A stretch of DNA of 64,000 bases from the NCBI GenBank assembly GCA_029945375.1, contig CM057057.1, positions 5,022,001 to 5,086,000 on the forward strand, written 5' to 3'. The notes beneath the pieces are model-generated. The model made no database searches and was not told the DNA's origin. It saw nothing but the letters and a program-made list of their open reading frames with translations. The stretch's first letter is position 1. Each line of letters starts with the position of its first letter. The position numbers and the translations under genes are program-made. The stretch comes from Agaricus subrufescens. Its lineage: Eukaryota > Basidiomycota > Agaricomycetes > Agaricales > Agaricaceae. Shown in pieces: positions 22,666 to 33,800 of the stretch.

Positions 22666-23310
22666 AAGGGGAGGATACTGTTATATTCTGTTTCCAGAAC
22701 TTTCCAATCATTCCCAACATTTCCTTTTCCATCTAGAACATTCTATTTCCATTTCTGGAATGTTCCATGGAATTCTGCTGTCAAGTTTCCTTTCAATGGG
22801 ATCTGCTTGGGACCTCTGTGTTTTGGATTCCTCTAATTGGTAAGTCCACTTTCCAGAACCAGTAGTGGTTGGCCGGTTATGCTGTAGTTCCTTTCTGGGA
22901 CTATGGTTGTGCTCCCATGGTTGCTCTATGACCAACACAATGTGGGCCATAACTTTCCAATGGCCAACATGCCTGTATCAGTACTCATTCCTATTGCAAT
23001 GCAATTGCTATATCTCTATTCCAGTTCCTATTTCTATTATCTGGAACTCTTCCTTTTCCATACTTTACTCCTGTACACCTCCATATATAAGTTCCACATT
23101 CCTGTACCTATTCTTCAGTCTGAAATTGACTTAGATTTATTCCCTCTCAATCCCTATCTTTCCGCTAAGCATTCCACAACTCACATTCTATTCTGCTATT
23201 GCTCTCTAGGCATCCAGAACCTGCTGGAGGGCACAGTGTGCCTTTGCATTGCTGAGGCCAATGCCTATCCCTAAATTGGAACCTCCTAGTTCCAACTCTG
23301 TGGTCATAGT
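22666..23310 (+). mobile_element. Polypurine tract and solo LTR-like sequence
   Basis: TTAAGGGGAGGATAC followed by TGTTATATTCTG is the usual purine tract plus TG start of an LTR. The roughly 600 bp after it contain repeated CCAGAAC/TTCC words and a TATATAAG box near 23083. No second copy is present in the window, so its ends and family cannot be confirmed. Confidence 0.45.
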
Positions 23311-23311
23311 C

Positions 23312-23431
23312 CATCAGCAAAAGGTTTGGCTACTTGAAGCTACTTGAAGTTACTTGAGGGCTACTTGAGAATTTTCAAGTAGCCCTCAAGTAGCTTCAAG
23401 TAGCTTCAAGTAGCCAAACCTTTTGCTGATG
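23312..23431. repeat. 120-bp near-perfect palindrome (57-bp arms, 6-nt loop)
   Basis: The arms begin and end CATCAGCAAAAGG / CCTTTTGCTGATG. They consist of repeated ACTTGAAGCT-like units, differ at one base and are separated by GAATTT. One arm alone occurs at 15690-15746. It could be a foldback or MITE-type element, or a template-switch product; it has no coding capacity. Confidence 0.85.
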
Positions 23432-23755
23432 CTCTTAACATCCTTCATCAATCACTTTCCACCCATCCCACCTCATCATTCCCATACTCCTGCCCTTTCA
23501 CGCAGCCTGTGCCTCCCTCACTTTGGATGTGTCATCAAATTGAAACATTTCTTCATCACTCTCAGGCTTTCTGCACCTCCATCTGATATGATGTGATCTG
23601 CTGAGTGTTGCATGAGATGTAGCCAGAGATATCACATTCTCTTGTGCTTGTGTATGTACAATTTTCTGATATTTGTATCTGTTTTCTAAGACTTCTACCC
23701 CAATGTTCTCATGCAAAATCTGTCAACAATGACACATGCATCACTTCTACACATT

Positions 23756-24468
23756 GAAGAGACTAGATCAGTATAAGTGTGGAAAATAAAATATAAAAAA
23801 TATAAAATTGAATGGGAATGCAACCCTTTGAAATACACTGAGTCTTGAGTGCAGTTTGTGGGGAGAATAAATCAGAAAGAAAGTAAAAGTAAGAATCTTG
23901 ATTAAGTATTAAATGAAAATAGGAGTAGAATAGAAATGTGAAACAAGTCTCAACTGAATAAAGACCTCTTCCAGACCTATGCTGTTTTGATTAGAACCTT
24001 CACGACGAGGGGCTAAGCTCATGATGACTGTCCTCAATAGGATGGGTTAGACAACTATCTAGGAGGGGTAGCAAGTCTGCCCTAGTGATGCCTCAACAAA
24101 CTCAGAGAGCCTTGACCTGTCTTCACGCTTTGAGTCAGACTGCAAGACAACTTGAGCTAGCACCAAATGCTATCATGATCCTATTAGACCAGTGAGGATA
24201 CTCTCTCAAGCAGAGCACAAGACCTTCTGAGTCAAGAAAAACCTTAAAAAATGCTTAGAACACTGCAAAGGTTAACCAAACTTGATTTCACTCACACAGC
24301 ACTTGGGCAAAGGTTTGATCCCAAACCTCATCCTCAACTGGCAACTATATACAATACACAATAAAAAACTGAGACAAAATAAACAAATATGAAACAGATA
24401 ACCAGGTCCATATCCAGTGCTGAATGGGTATAGTCTCCTCAACTCATCTTTTCCCACCAATCAACAGT
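23756..24468 (-). repeat. Solo LTR-like repeat, complete copy in reverse orientation
   Basis: About 710 bp. On the minus strand it starts TGATTGGTGGG and ends GTCTCTTCA, giving TG...CA ends. It matches the interrupted copy at 16860-17427 plus 19865-19994. A purine stretch (AAAAGGGGACT) lies about 20 nt before its start on the minus strand, compatible with a decayed polypurine tract. Confidence 0.6.
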
Positions 24469-25500
24469 CTTGACTATTCAGTCCCCTTTTACCCACCATT
24501 GCACTTGCCTAATCTCTCATTCTTCATTGGCTAACAAGGTTCCAACCCCAGACCCTAGTCTACGAACCCTCAAGACTCATCCCCCACTGATCAATCCATT
24601 GATCAGATGTCCTCAATTAGACTACATTTCTATCTCACCTTTAGTTGCTTTGAGATTATCACCATTGCTGCCTGATCCAGAGTCTCAACCAATAATTCCA
24701 ACAGTCTCACTTTAGTTCATTCAGTCTCAACATGTGCAAGTTGCCTACTTCCTAGCCTTTCCCTATTAGGCAGGTAGTAGTTATAGATCCAGTCTAGCTA
24801 AGGTCCACTAAAGGAACTGTGCTTTGCTAAGTCCTTGAGCCATCCCATAGCCAGTCTCGATGATAATTCCCAATAAAGTTTCCCTAGACTCAGTCTCAAG
24901 ACTTCTGTTTGAAGTCCTCAAATGCAATTATATTTCCCCTAACAGTATGGTTTTCCTGTTAGGAATCACAGATGCAATCTTGACTGATTCCTAGTTTGAC
25001 CTGTCTTCACACATGCCCTCAGCCAATCTTATTACTAATGGGGTGACCAATTGCTCATTTTTGAGCCTAATATGTATGCCTAGCTGCATAAAACAGCTGG
25101 GGCTGTAACAATGTGCTCATGTTTGTTTACTGATTGTAAGGATGTGATCAATGACACAAAACCAAAGACCAAATATGAGATGGATTTAAATCATGACAAG
25201 AAATATATATGCAATAAGAATAAACAAATTGCCAAGACATTTTGTCAAAATATAAGATGAAGGAGACAGCAATCACCAGGTAAAATGAGAAATTGGTGCC
25301 ATGTCCTCGTGATCAGAGTCTGATGGGATATGTTTGTTACTCAAGGGACCAGGTGGCAGTTGTGCCATGACTCTTGCACATCTGCCTTGTGTTGCTGCAG
25401 GTTCACTGTGCCTTCCACCCCTATGTCCCTACTTCTGACATTTCTCAGCTGGCTCTATAGCTGAGATATCCCATGCTTTCCTCTTCTGTCCTTTATCTGA
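24469..25500. other. Stretch without recognisable gene
   Basis: I see no coding or structural feature that I can support; it is probably a decayed interior of a retroelement. Confidence 0.3.
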
Positions 25501-26833
25501 TCATTCCTTCCTTATCATGGTGACTGAAGGCTCAGAGGCCATTGAAATGTTGAACTTGGCATTATGGAGTGATACTTCACCCCTTGTCATAAGCTGCCAC
25601 CAGCACTCATATGATTGTAGGACATTGTTGAGACGTTGAAGCTGGAGGGTACTAAGATTGAGTGGGTTGGTGAAGGGGATATATGAGGGCCAGCCAGTCA
25701 GCTGGACTTTGTAACAGGACATTATTGACATATTGTAGTTTTGGTAATTCATTGCTATATCTTCCCTGCCAGTAATTTCACCTAGCAGATGTTTATTTAC
25801 TGAAAATCTTTTGGTGTTGTGAAGACTTATGAAGACTGTCACTTATCTTACCCACACACTTCTTCCACAGATCTCTCACACTATGGGAGGACACAGGAGC
25901 TAGCAGATTAAGTTTAGTATAGGATCCTTTGTATTCTAGCCACTTTACTTTGATTCTGGAGTATTGTCCAGCTTTCTAATTGACATCCAACATCCATTAG
26001 AGTATGACCAAGTGCTTTTTACAGAAGCTGGAGGCATTCTCTGACTCAAACATTGTAGGGGCAATCAGATCATTGATATGTCCTTGTGTAGATATAAACA
26101 GGGCCACTGCTCCAGTCCTTTTGTGCAGCTTCTTCAGCTGTTTTGGCAACAATGTTAGTAGATGATTGAATAGATAGTATGATAGACTAACCTCTGATTG
26201 TACCCATGCTGTGGTAAAACTGGCATCTTTTGCAGCACTCCTGTTGGTGGGACAGGCACCACTACCCTTGAGGTTTTGCTGCTCCACAGCATACTTCATT
26301 ATTGCCATTTGTTGTTCATCTGGCAGCAGCACACCATTACATTTGGCAGACCATTGCAGAATATTGGCATGGGCTCTCTCAAGGCCACCAATCTCACCAC
26401 CTAATTAACATTATGAGATTGGGAAATCATCTTGATAAAAGGAAAGCTACTTACCTTCATGGTGCTACCTTGGCATTCCAACTGTTTATTTTTCTTTCTG
26501 GCCTAAGAGAGGAGGTGTGATAGAGTGTGTTCCACACAAGTCTTTCCTGCTTGTTGTATTTGGCACTGTAGGCCCAGATTTCTCATCACACTCCACATGA
26601 AGGACCTGCAGATCATTAATGCAAACCTGAGCATTCTTTTTGTGTGAGCCTTCTTTTGTTGGTTTGCTGGATTCTGCAGGCACAACCTGGGAATGTACAC
26701 AGAGAGGCTGGACCGGCCAGGGTGGATTTTGGAGAGCGTAAGTTTCATCCCCAAGCATGGGTGGCACAGGTGGCCTGGGGGCCATCACACTGGCCAGAAC
26801 CTCAGGGTGCAAGTACAGCAACTCAGGCCACAT
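25501..26833 (-). pseudogene. Unrecognised minus-strand gene remnant, several open blocks
   Basis: There are three successive minus-strand blocks: 26833-26486, Pro-rich, with LYLHPEVLASVMAPRPP; 26332-25997, with LLPDEQQMAIMKYAVEQQN and LPKQLKKLHKRTGAVALF; and 25842-25501, with SYIPFTNPLNLSTLQLQRL and EVSLHNAKFNISM. They read like exons of one protein but contain stops between them. No family is recognised. Confidence 0.35.
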
Positions 26834-26859
26834 GTGTGACAGAAATATGTTAGAGCTTG

Positions 26860-27496
26860 AAAAAAAAGATTGCGTGACATAGATTCTAACTTAGATAAGC
26901 ACAAATGATTGGCCATTCTTTTGTTTGTAGTTGTGTAAGGTTGAAAATTTTTACAAGCACAATCCTTTCCTCAGCATCTTTCTCTCCTCTACTTTGAAAA
27001 CAAGATGGCACAGACTCTGAACCCCTTCAGTAAGTGTGATCACAGTCACAATCAAAGGATTGATCAATACTTATGACCTCTATAGAGTTTCAGGGTTCAC
27101 CTAACCAAAACAAGGAAGATGATCAAGATACCAGTAAGTGTCCCCAGAGACTATCTCAGCCTTCTTATTTCCTCACTTTAAATAGCCAATATCTCCTTGT
27201 ATCTGGTCTCAGCATCAGATCTTACTCCAACCCCAGCCACTCCCAGGGTAACTGGTGGAGATACAGGCAGTCCCTCATTGCCCCCTGCCTCCTCTCCTGT
27301 TTCCTCCCCTATTTCCTCCCCTATTGAAGCTATGCCACAGCAGGGATGGAAAAGCATCTTGACTATTGACTGTGCAAGTACCAAGTTAAAGCCAATGTTC
27401 CATAAGTTCAGAAAATAGCTGACATATGCAAACAATATGTCACAAATGTTTGTTCACTTGCAACTCACTACTGCTGGTTGCAAATCTCCTGTAACA
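26860..27496. other. Stretch without recognisable gene; flank of the Gypsy insertion
   Basis: It contains a short Pro/Ser/Thr-rich open block (27197-27418) of unknown meaning. The right end is the pre-insertion site of the Ty3/Gypsy element. Confidence 0.3.
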
Positions 27497-27501
27497 CTTT
27501 G

Positions 27502-27698
27502 TGTAGCGTCGTCACACCTTTCATCTCCTTTTGTCTATTGTTTATCTCTACTATCTTTAACAAACAAGGCTTTCGTATATAGACCCTACTCTAGGATCAT
27601 GTATAGTCAGACTTTTTCTACAATTGATAGCATTCAACTGTCAATCCTCTGCCTGAATTAGTCTTACCATGTAGCGTGACCTACTTGCTCCCACTACA
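27502..27698 (+). repeat. 5' LTR of the Gypsy element
   Basis: 197 bp, TGTAG...CTACA, with ATCTTTAACAAACAAGGC and TATATAGACCC (possible TATA box) inside. Its partner is the 3' LTR. Confidence 0.95.
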
Positions 27699-27868
27699 TA
27701 TTTTTGACAGCACCCTGCTATACAAAAACTTATCTTGGTTTCACTCCACTCTCAAAATCTCGGCAACAAGAACAACCCCGGTCTGATCAACCAGGTGTTT
27801 CTTTTGCTCTCTACAAAAAACTAAAACTTTTTAGCTCTCAAATCAAAACTTATCCTTCGACACTGGCC

Positions 27869-30800
27869 ATGTCAAGGTACAACCTACACAGTCGTACAAA
27901 CAAGAACCCCAAGTCAGGGGATACAAAACGTGAGTCGCTCTCACAAAATACTGTTGACGAAAATTCTCCTTTACAGCCTCCAGGACTCCCCATCCCTAGT
28001 CACCTTGTACCTTCGTTGGTCGAGGAACCAGTATTAAGACCCCCCGTATTAAGAGAGGACTCCATGCCTCACTTGGGAGATGAGATCGTGGAACCAGTCA
28101 CTGTTCCGATCCCTCCCCAGGACGTGGAAGAGATAGTCTCTCTATTGATAAAAAGACCTGAAATGGAAGGCGATGGCTCGGACGCGAGCATCAAAAATGA
28201 GGATCCTTCGAGTACTAGTCTACTGTCCGAGGAATACGCTAACGTAATAAACTCGATGAGTACATTGTCTCTGAGTAATGAAGGGAATACAAAATCAGGC
28301 AGAAGCGAAAATTACTTCACAGCATTATATTCTATTAATCCCATAGAAGAAGAGAACTCGTCACAATGTAGCGACGACCACTGGAAAGAGAACAGCTCTA
28401 CCATTGACAATGTCACAAATGAAAACTGGCATACTACAGAAAATAGGGAGAACAACGGTGATATGAATGATCTGGAAGCCAGTACTTCAAAGGACAAAGG
28501 AAAAAACGTAGATCCTATGAATTAGGGTAACGCAGACATTCCAGAAAATGAACTGGACATTAGAACTCAAGAACGAATACTCGAGGAAGCCAGGCATATA
28601 ATGATGTCAAGAAGGACAGCAAGGCCGAGGATGACCTCCACCCCCAGGAACAACTATCCAATTCCAAAGAGAAACACCAGAATGGTAAGGGAACCAGTGA
28701 ACTTAAATGTTCCCTCGCAGACGACAGCTGGCCAAAGTGCTGGGATAAGAAATTTTATTCGGAATAACTATGAGATGAATCGGGAAGGATCTCGGTCCGG
28801 AAATGTAACTGATAGTCACATTGGCAATGGAATTTCAAGACCGATAGACCTGATCAACCCGAAAAGCTATCTCGGTGTAGCATTTGACGAACTCCGCCAA
28901 CGATCTATTGGACCTGACAAAAGAAAACAATCGACTCATAAGTCCAAAAAGGCCAAGAAGAAAGGCAAACGTGATAAACGACACAAGTCAAAAAGCAAAC
29001 AATCTCGAAAGAAATCGAGACATAGGAGTCAAGCTACCCTGATCTCGATTCCCTCTTCGGAGGTTCCCATAACCATGAACGCTCCTAGCGAACCCGATCA
29101 CTCCCCGAGTTCATCCAGTAGTGAATCTAGTAGCAACACCGAGGACTCCTCCTCAACTTATAGTACCAGTGACAATAACTCTTCAGAAACTGAGTCTAGT
29201 AACTCTGACGACTCAGAATCCGATGCCCCTCGAAGAAGATCTCACACAACGAACTCCAGGTCCCTATTCAAACCTATTCCACCCGAAAAATATGATGGGT
29301 CTCCATCTACCCAAAAAATTTTCCAATTCATTAAGCAGACGGATGAATATCTCACAGATGGACGTGCTCCACCAACTAGAGAAGTATCAATAGCTTCTAA
29401 ATTCCTAACTGATAAAGCATACAACTTCTATCTCCTTAACGCCTCTCTTCAGCCCCAGCGATGGATGTGGCACCAATTTGCGGAAGCTCTCTTTAACCAC
29501 TGTTTCCCTGCGGACTTCCACACCCGACAACAATCGAAGCTGAACAATTTTAAGCAACATGACCATGCGGTCAAAGAATACACTAGCCACCTATACGAAC
29601 TATTCATTGTCGTTGGGTTAGATGCGGAAAATCCAAGTGACGAACGCATAATGGCCGATAAGTTCTGGCAGGGGCTCAGACCCGAAATTCAAGAACAATT
29701 GTGGTTGTCCAATCTAAACCCTGATGCAAGTTCATTAGATGACATTCGAATGACTGCAGAAAGAATCGAAATGGCTCAGTCGGTTGTCGCAACAAAATAC
29801 TCAGGACGAGCTGGGTCCAGCAAATCTTCAGATGCTTCTCGAGGCAAGCGACATAAACAGAAGAATTATGGGCATAACGAAGAGCATCACTCAAATAAGT
29901 CCAACAACAATACCAACTTCAGGGAACATAACAATGGTCACCACAAAGGCAGGTTCAAGAAACGAACGAACCAAACACCCCACATGAATAACGGATACAA
30001 GAAAAGGACTCACCAAAGCAAGTCCCCCACCTTCCGATGCAAGGATAATCACCACCGAAACAATAATAAAAAAGCGAATTGGATTCCACAAGAGGAATGG
30101 GATCGACGACGCCAAGAGGGCAAATGTTCTCGATGTGGCAGCGGAGACCACATGACAAGACAATGCCCCGACGTGCAAACAGTCTCATCCTCGAGTAGAA
30201 ATCCCCCTGGAATACGAGCTAACAACATTGAAGTATCAAGTGTTGATAAAGCAGAACAGCTACAGGCCTTAGCCGATACTACGGAATGTGCCAATGAAAT
30301 TGAACTAGGTGCTTTGAGACTCGGCTCATTAATTGAGGAAACCGAGGCAATAACTTCAATCTATGGCACATGTCTTGAAATAACAGATCGTGAACTGGAA
30401 AGCACACATAGTTCAGAAATAGAACAAGAATATGATAGCATTCCTGACCTTCTGAGTATCTCCAACTCTAGTCTGGAAGACACCTCAATTGTAGATAATC
30501 TGAAAGCACCAGCAAAAATTCTAGACAAATGGGGGTGAGAAGTCGTAAGTAACAGAAACAGCAAAGCTCCTGTATCCTACAACAACAGAGGACTTCCCTG
30601 TCCAGTTTATTCGATCATGGATGACAACCTTGTTGCCCTACCACCTGATTCACTGGTGTTTGACATATTGCGTAACAGCTCAGAACCTATAGATTCCTGG
30701 GAACGAGTGAATGACTGGCTTCGGGATCAATTTCATAATGACGAACCCAAAGAAGACACAGACAACAACTTGAAACAGAAAATCTTCCGATTCATGGATG

Positions 30801-33800
30801 ATGGGAAGGTCTACAATGGCAAATACCATATGAGTGCGCGGATACCTGAATTCATAGACTTTGAAAATGGGAAAATCGGACATGTAGCAAGAACCAAACT
30901 TGAACGAGTAGTCGTTGATTTTTTCCCTAGGAAATGGCATACGATATGGACAAGGGTCTTTGGGAGAAAACACCTACTACTGATAACTAGCCTGATTTGG
31001 GACTATACATTGACAATTAAGATAGAACACGTGTTGAACTGGAAACCTTCTATAATCGCTCGATACCTCTGGCGTAAATTATGTCAAGCTGCACATGAAA
31101 GCAAAGTCCCAGATGGTATCCTGCAAATGATTGATGAACTATCACTGAAGCATGACTATGAGGATAACTACCTCGCAAATGGTGAATTCATACTCAACTC
31201 AAAACGGGCTCTAGTGTGGGGAGGTTTTATGGACCCCAGAGGAGAAGAATTTGAGGGATGCTACGAAGAGCGATTCAAATTAACATGTCACAACAAATTG
31301 GTAGAAATTCTGGACTTACTGGATAACATTCACGGCACATTACCATACAAGTGGTTGCAACACCCACACTTCAACATAGTAAGATGGTGGGTGAAGAACC
31401 TGTCACGAAAAAAGTTGAACAGTGCCAATAAGATTCCTGAATTGGACTTATCTGACTGTTGGGACAACCTGTTGAATAGGTTCTCTGCAGACAGGGAAGA
31501 TGATGATTATGACTTTGAATATAGCAGTTACAGTTACAACTCACCTGACTCTGAATATCACTCTGTGACAATCGAAGCATTCGGGCAACAAGTGAAGGCC
31601 GGAACCTACTCAGCCCTACAAAGGAACTCTTCCAAGGTCAGGGACATGAGTCGACCAGTACCCAAACCGCTGGTGATAGTAGTGAATCTGAACGGTCATC
31701 CCGCACAAGCTCTAGTTGACTCCGGATCCTTGAGTGACTTTGTGTCAGGAGCCCTGGTACAACAGCTCAACTTACTGAAAACGGAACTTGCCAAACCCCT
31801 TCAAGTCCAAATGGCAGCTCAGGGATCTAGGACAAAGGTCAATTATGGAACAACTGTCCAGATGAGCTATCAAGGAATAAAAGAAGAACGGTACTTTGAT
31901 GTAATGAACCTCTCAAACTATGACCTGATACTGGGAACACCTTTCCTATATCAACATTGGGTAAGCTTAAGCCTTGAACCTCCAGCCATAGTGATTGGGA
32001 GTAAGGACTCCCAACCACTGAAAGGTCCTCGCATTAGAATCCTAGAATCACGGGCAACCGATCTGTATGAAGAAAGCATACAGAAAGTGCGAAATGAATT
32101 AATTGAGTACACAAAGCCACTATGCATAGACGCTATGGACACACCCCTACCACCCCTGCGGGAAATAAACCACGAAATACCACTCATTGATCCTTTGAAA
32201 CGATACAGCTGGCATCCTTCGCGTTGTCCAGATGCCCTATTGGGGCAGTGGCTGGACAAGAAGCAAAGGTATATTAAAAGTGGCAGGTGGCGACCTATGC
32301 TGGCCTCAAATGCGGTACCTATGCTCCTGCTACCAAAACCCAGGAAAGCCGGGGAGCCCCTGAAATTGAGAACAGTAGTTGACCTCAGAGAGAGAAACAC
32401 CAACACTAAGAAACTTTCCTCACCTTTACCCGAAATCGACTCCATCTTGAGGAAAGTGGCTTTGGCAAAGTACCAAAGTTCGATTGACTTAACTGATGCA
32501 TATGAACAAATATGCGTTCATCCAGATCACGTCCCGCATACAGCAATGTCCACCCCTAATGGTACTATGGTCAGCAAAGTGATGCAGCAAGGAGACTGCA
32601 ATGCTTTGGCAACTTTTCAAATGATCATGACATACATATTTGCCCCCTATATTGGCATGTTCCTGGAAGTCTACCTAGATGACATATTCATCTTTTCAGA
32701 GACACTTGTCCATCACGTCAAACATGTGAAACTGGTGGTCGACCTGTTGAGCAAACACAAATTCTTTGTCAGTGAGAGAAAATTACATTTCTTGCAGAAA
32801 GAGATGCGCATACTTGGTCGACTGTTGGTCAACAATGGCATTCACATGGACCCAGACAAGGTGGATGCTCTCAGCCAATGGAAAACACCGACCAACAGGG
32901 ACCTCTTACGAGGCTTTCTCGGTTCAGCTGGATACTTGGCAGATGATATCAATCGAGTGCGAATCCCTATGGGCATCTTAAGCGAATTGACTGGGGACAC
33001 AGTGCCCTTCCGCTGGGAATACACGCACCAACAAGCCTTCAAAGACATAAAGGACAAGGTAATGTCCTGCAAAGATCATCATTGTCGCCCTCTTTGATAT
33101 GGTCCTGATGTCCCTCCCATCTACGTGGTGACTGATGGATGCATAACCGGCATAGCCGGAGTTGTGAGCCAGGGGACGGACTGGAAGACGGCCGAAGTTG
33201 CTGCCTTCTAATCTGCAAAATTAAATGCAGCACAACAGAACTACCCAGTACATGAAATCGAAATGCTTGCAGGATTGGAAACCATGTTGCGGCATCGGGA
33301 TATCTTACAGGGAGTTCACTTCCAGTGGCTGACAGACCACAAGGGCCTCATCAACATATTCAAGCAGCGCGACCTGTCCCCAAGACAAGCAAGATGGTTA
33401 GAAAAATTGTCGCAGTTTGATTTCAGAGTTGAATACATACCTGGGACAGACAACATCCTGTCTGATGCACTATCTCGTATCTACTCCAACAAAAAAGCTG
33501 GCACTGTGCGATCACGCAGTGAGTACACTTATCACAACGTGATGGATGAGGATGGCCACGTACCTATAGAAATAACTCGACCAGTTCTAGTATCCACGGA
33601 AGCAAAGGCCTCACTCCTATCTTCTGGCAATGGTTCCATCCGAAGGACGACAGGTCCACATCTGGAGGGCGGGAACTTGGGTGGCGCACGAGGTGATGCG
33701 CTGATGTTATCTACACTCGAAGTACGATGCTCCAGTCGTCTGAATGGTCGGAAGGGATATCGTCATTTCCTTCTGCCAGAAGGAAAGGAGGGCGTGAGTG

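Noticed and set aside
22666..23310. Assignment of the TGTTATATTC repeat to the Gypsy or Copia elements in this window
   Set aside because: Its sequence does not match the LTRs at 27502, 36618 or 16323, and no second copy is present.
16860..24468. A 7.6-kb DNA transposon with about 700-bp terminal inverted repeats
   Set aside because: The inverted copies have TG...CA ends and the interior holds unrelated Copia gag, another LTR and a palindrome, so two solo LTRs in opposite orientation are more likely.
28523..28525. TAG between the N-terminal and main Gag parts of the Gypsy element as a programmed readthrough site
   Set aside because: The same frame has five further stops inside pol, including integrase, so decay is the simpler explanation; readthrough motifs were not seen.
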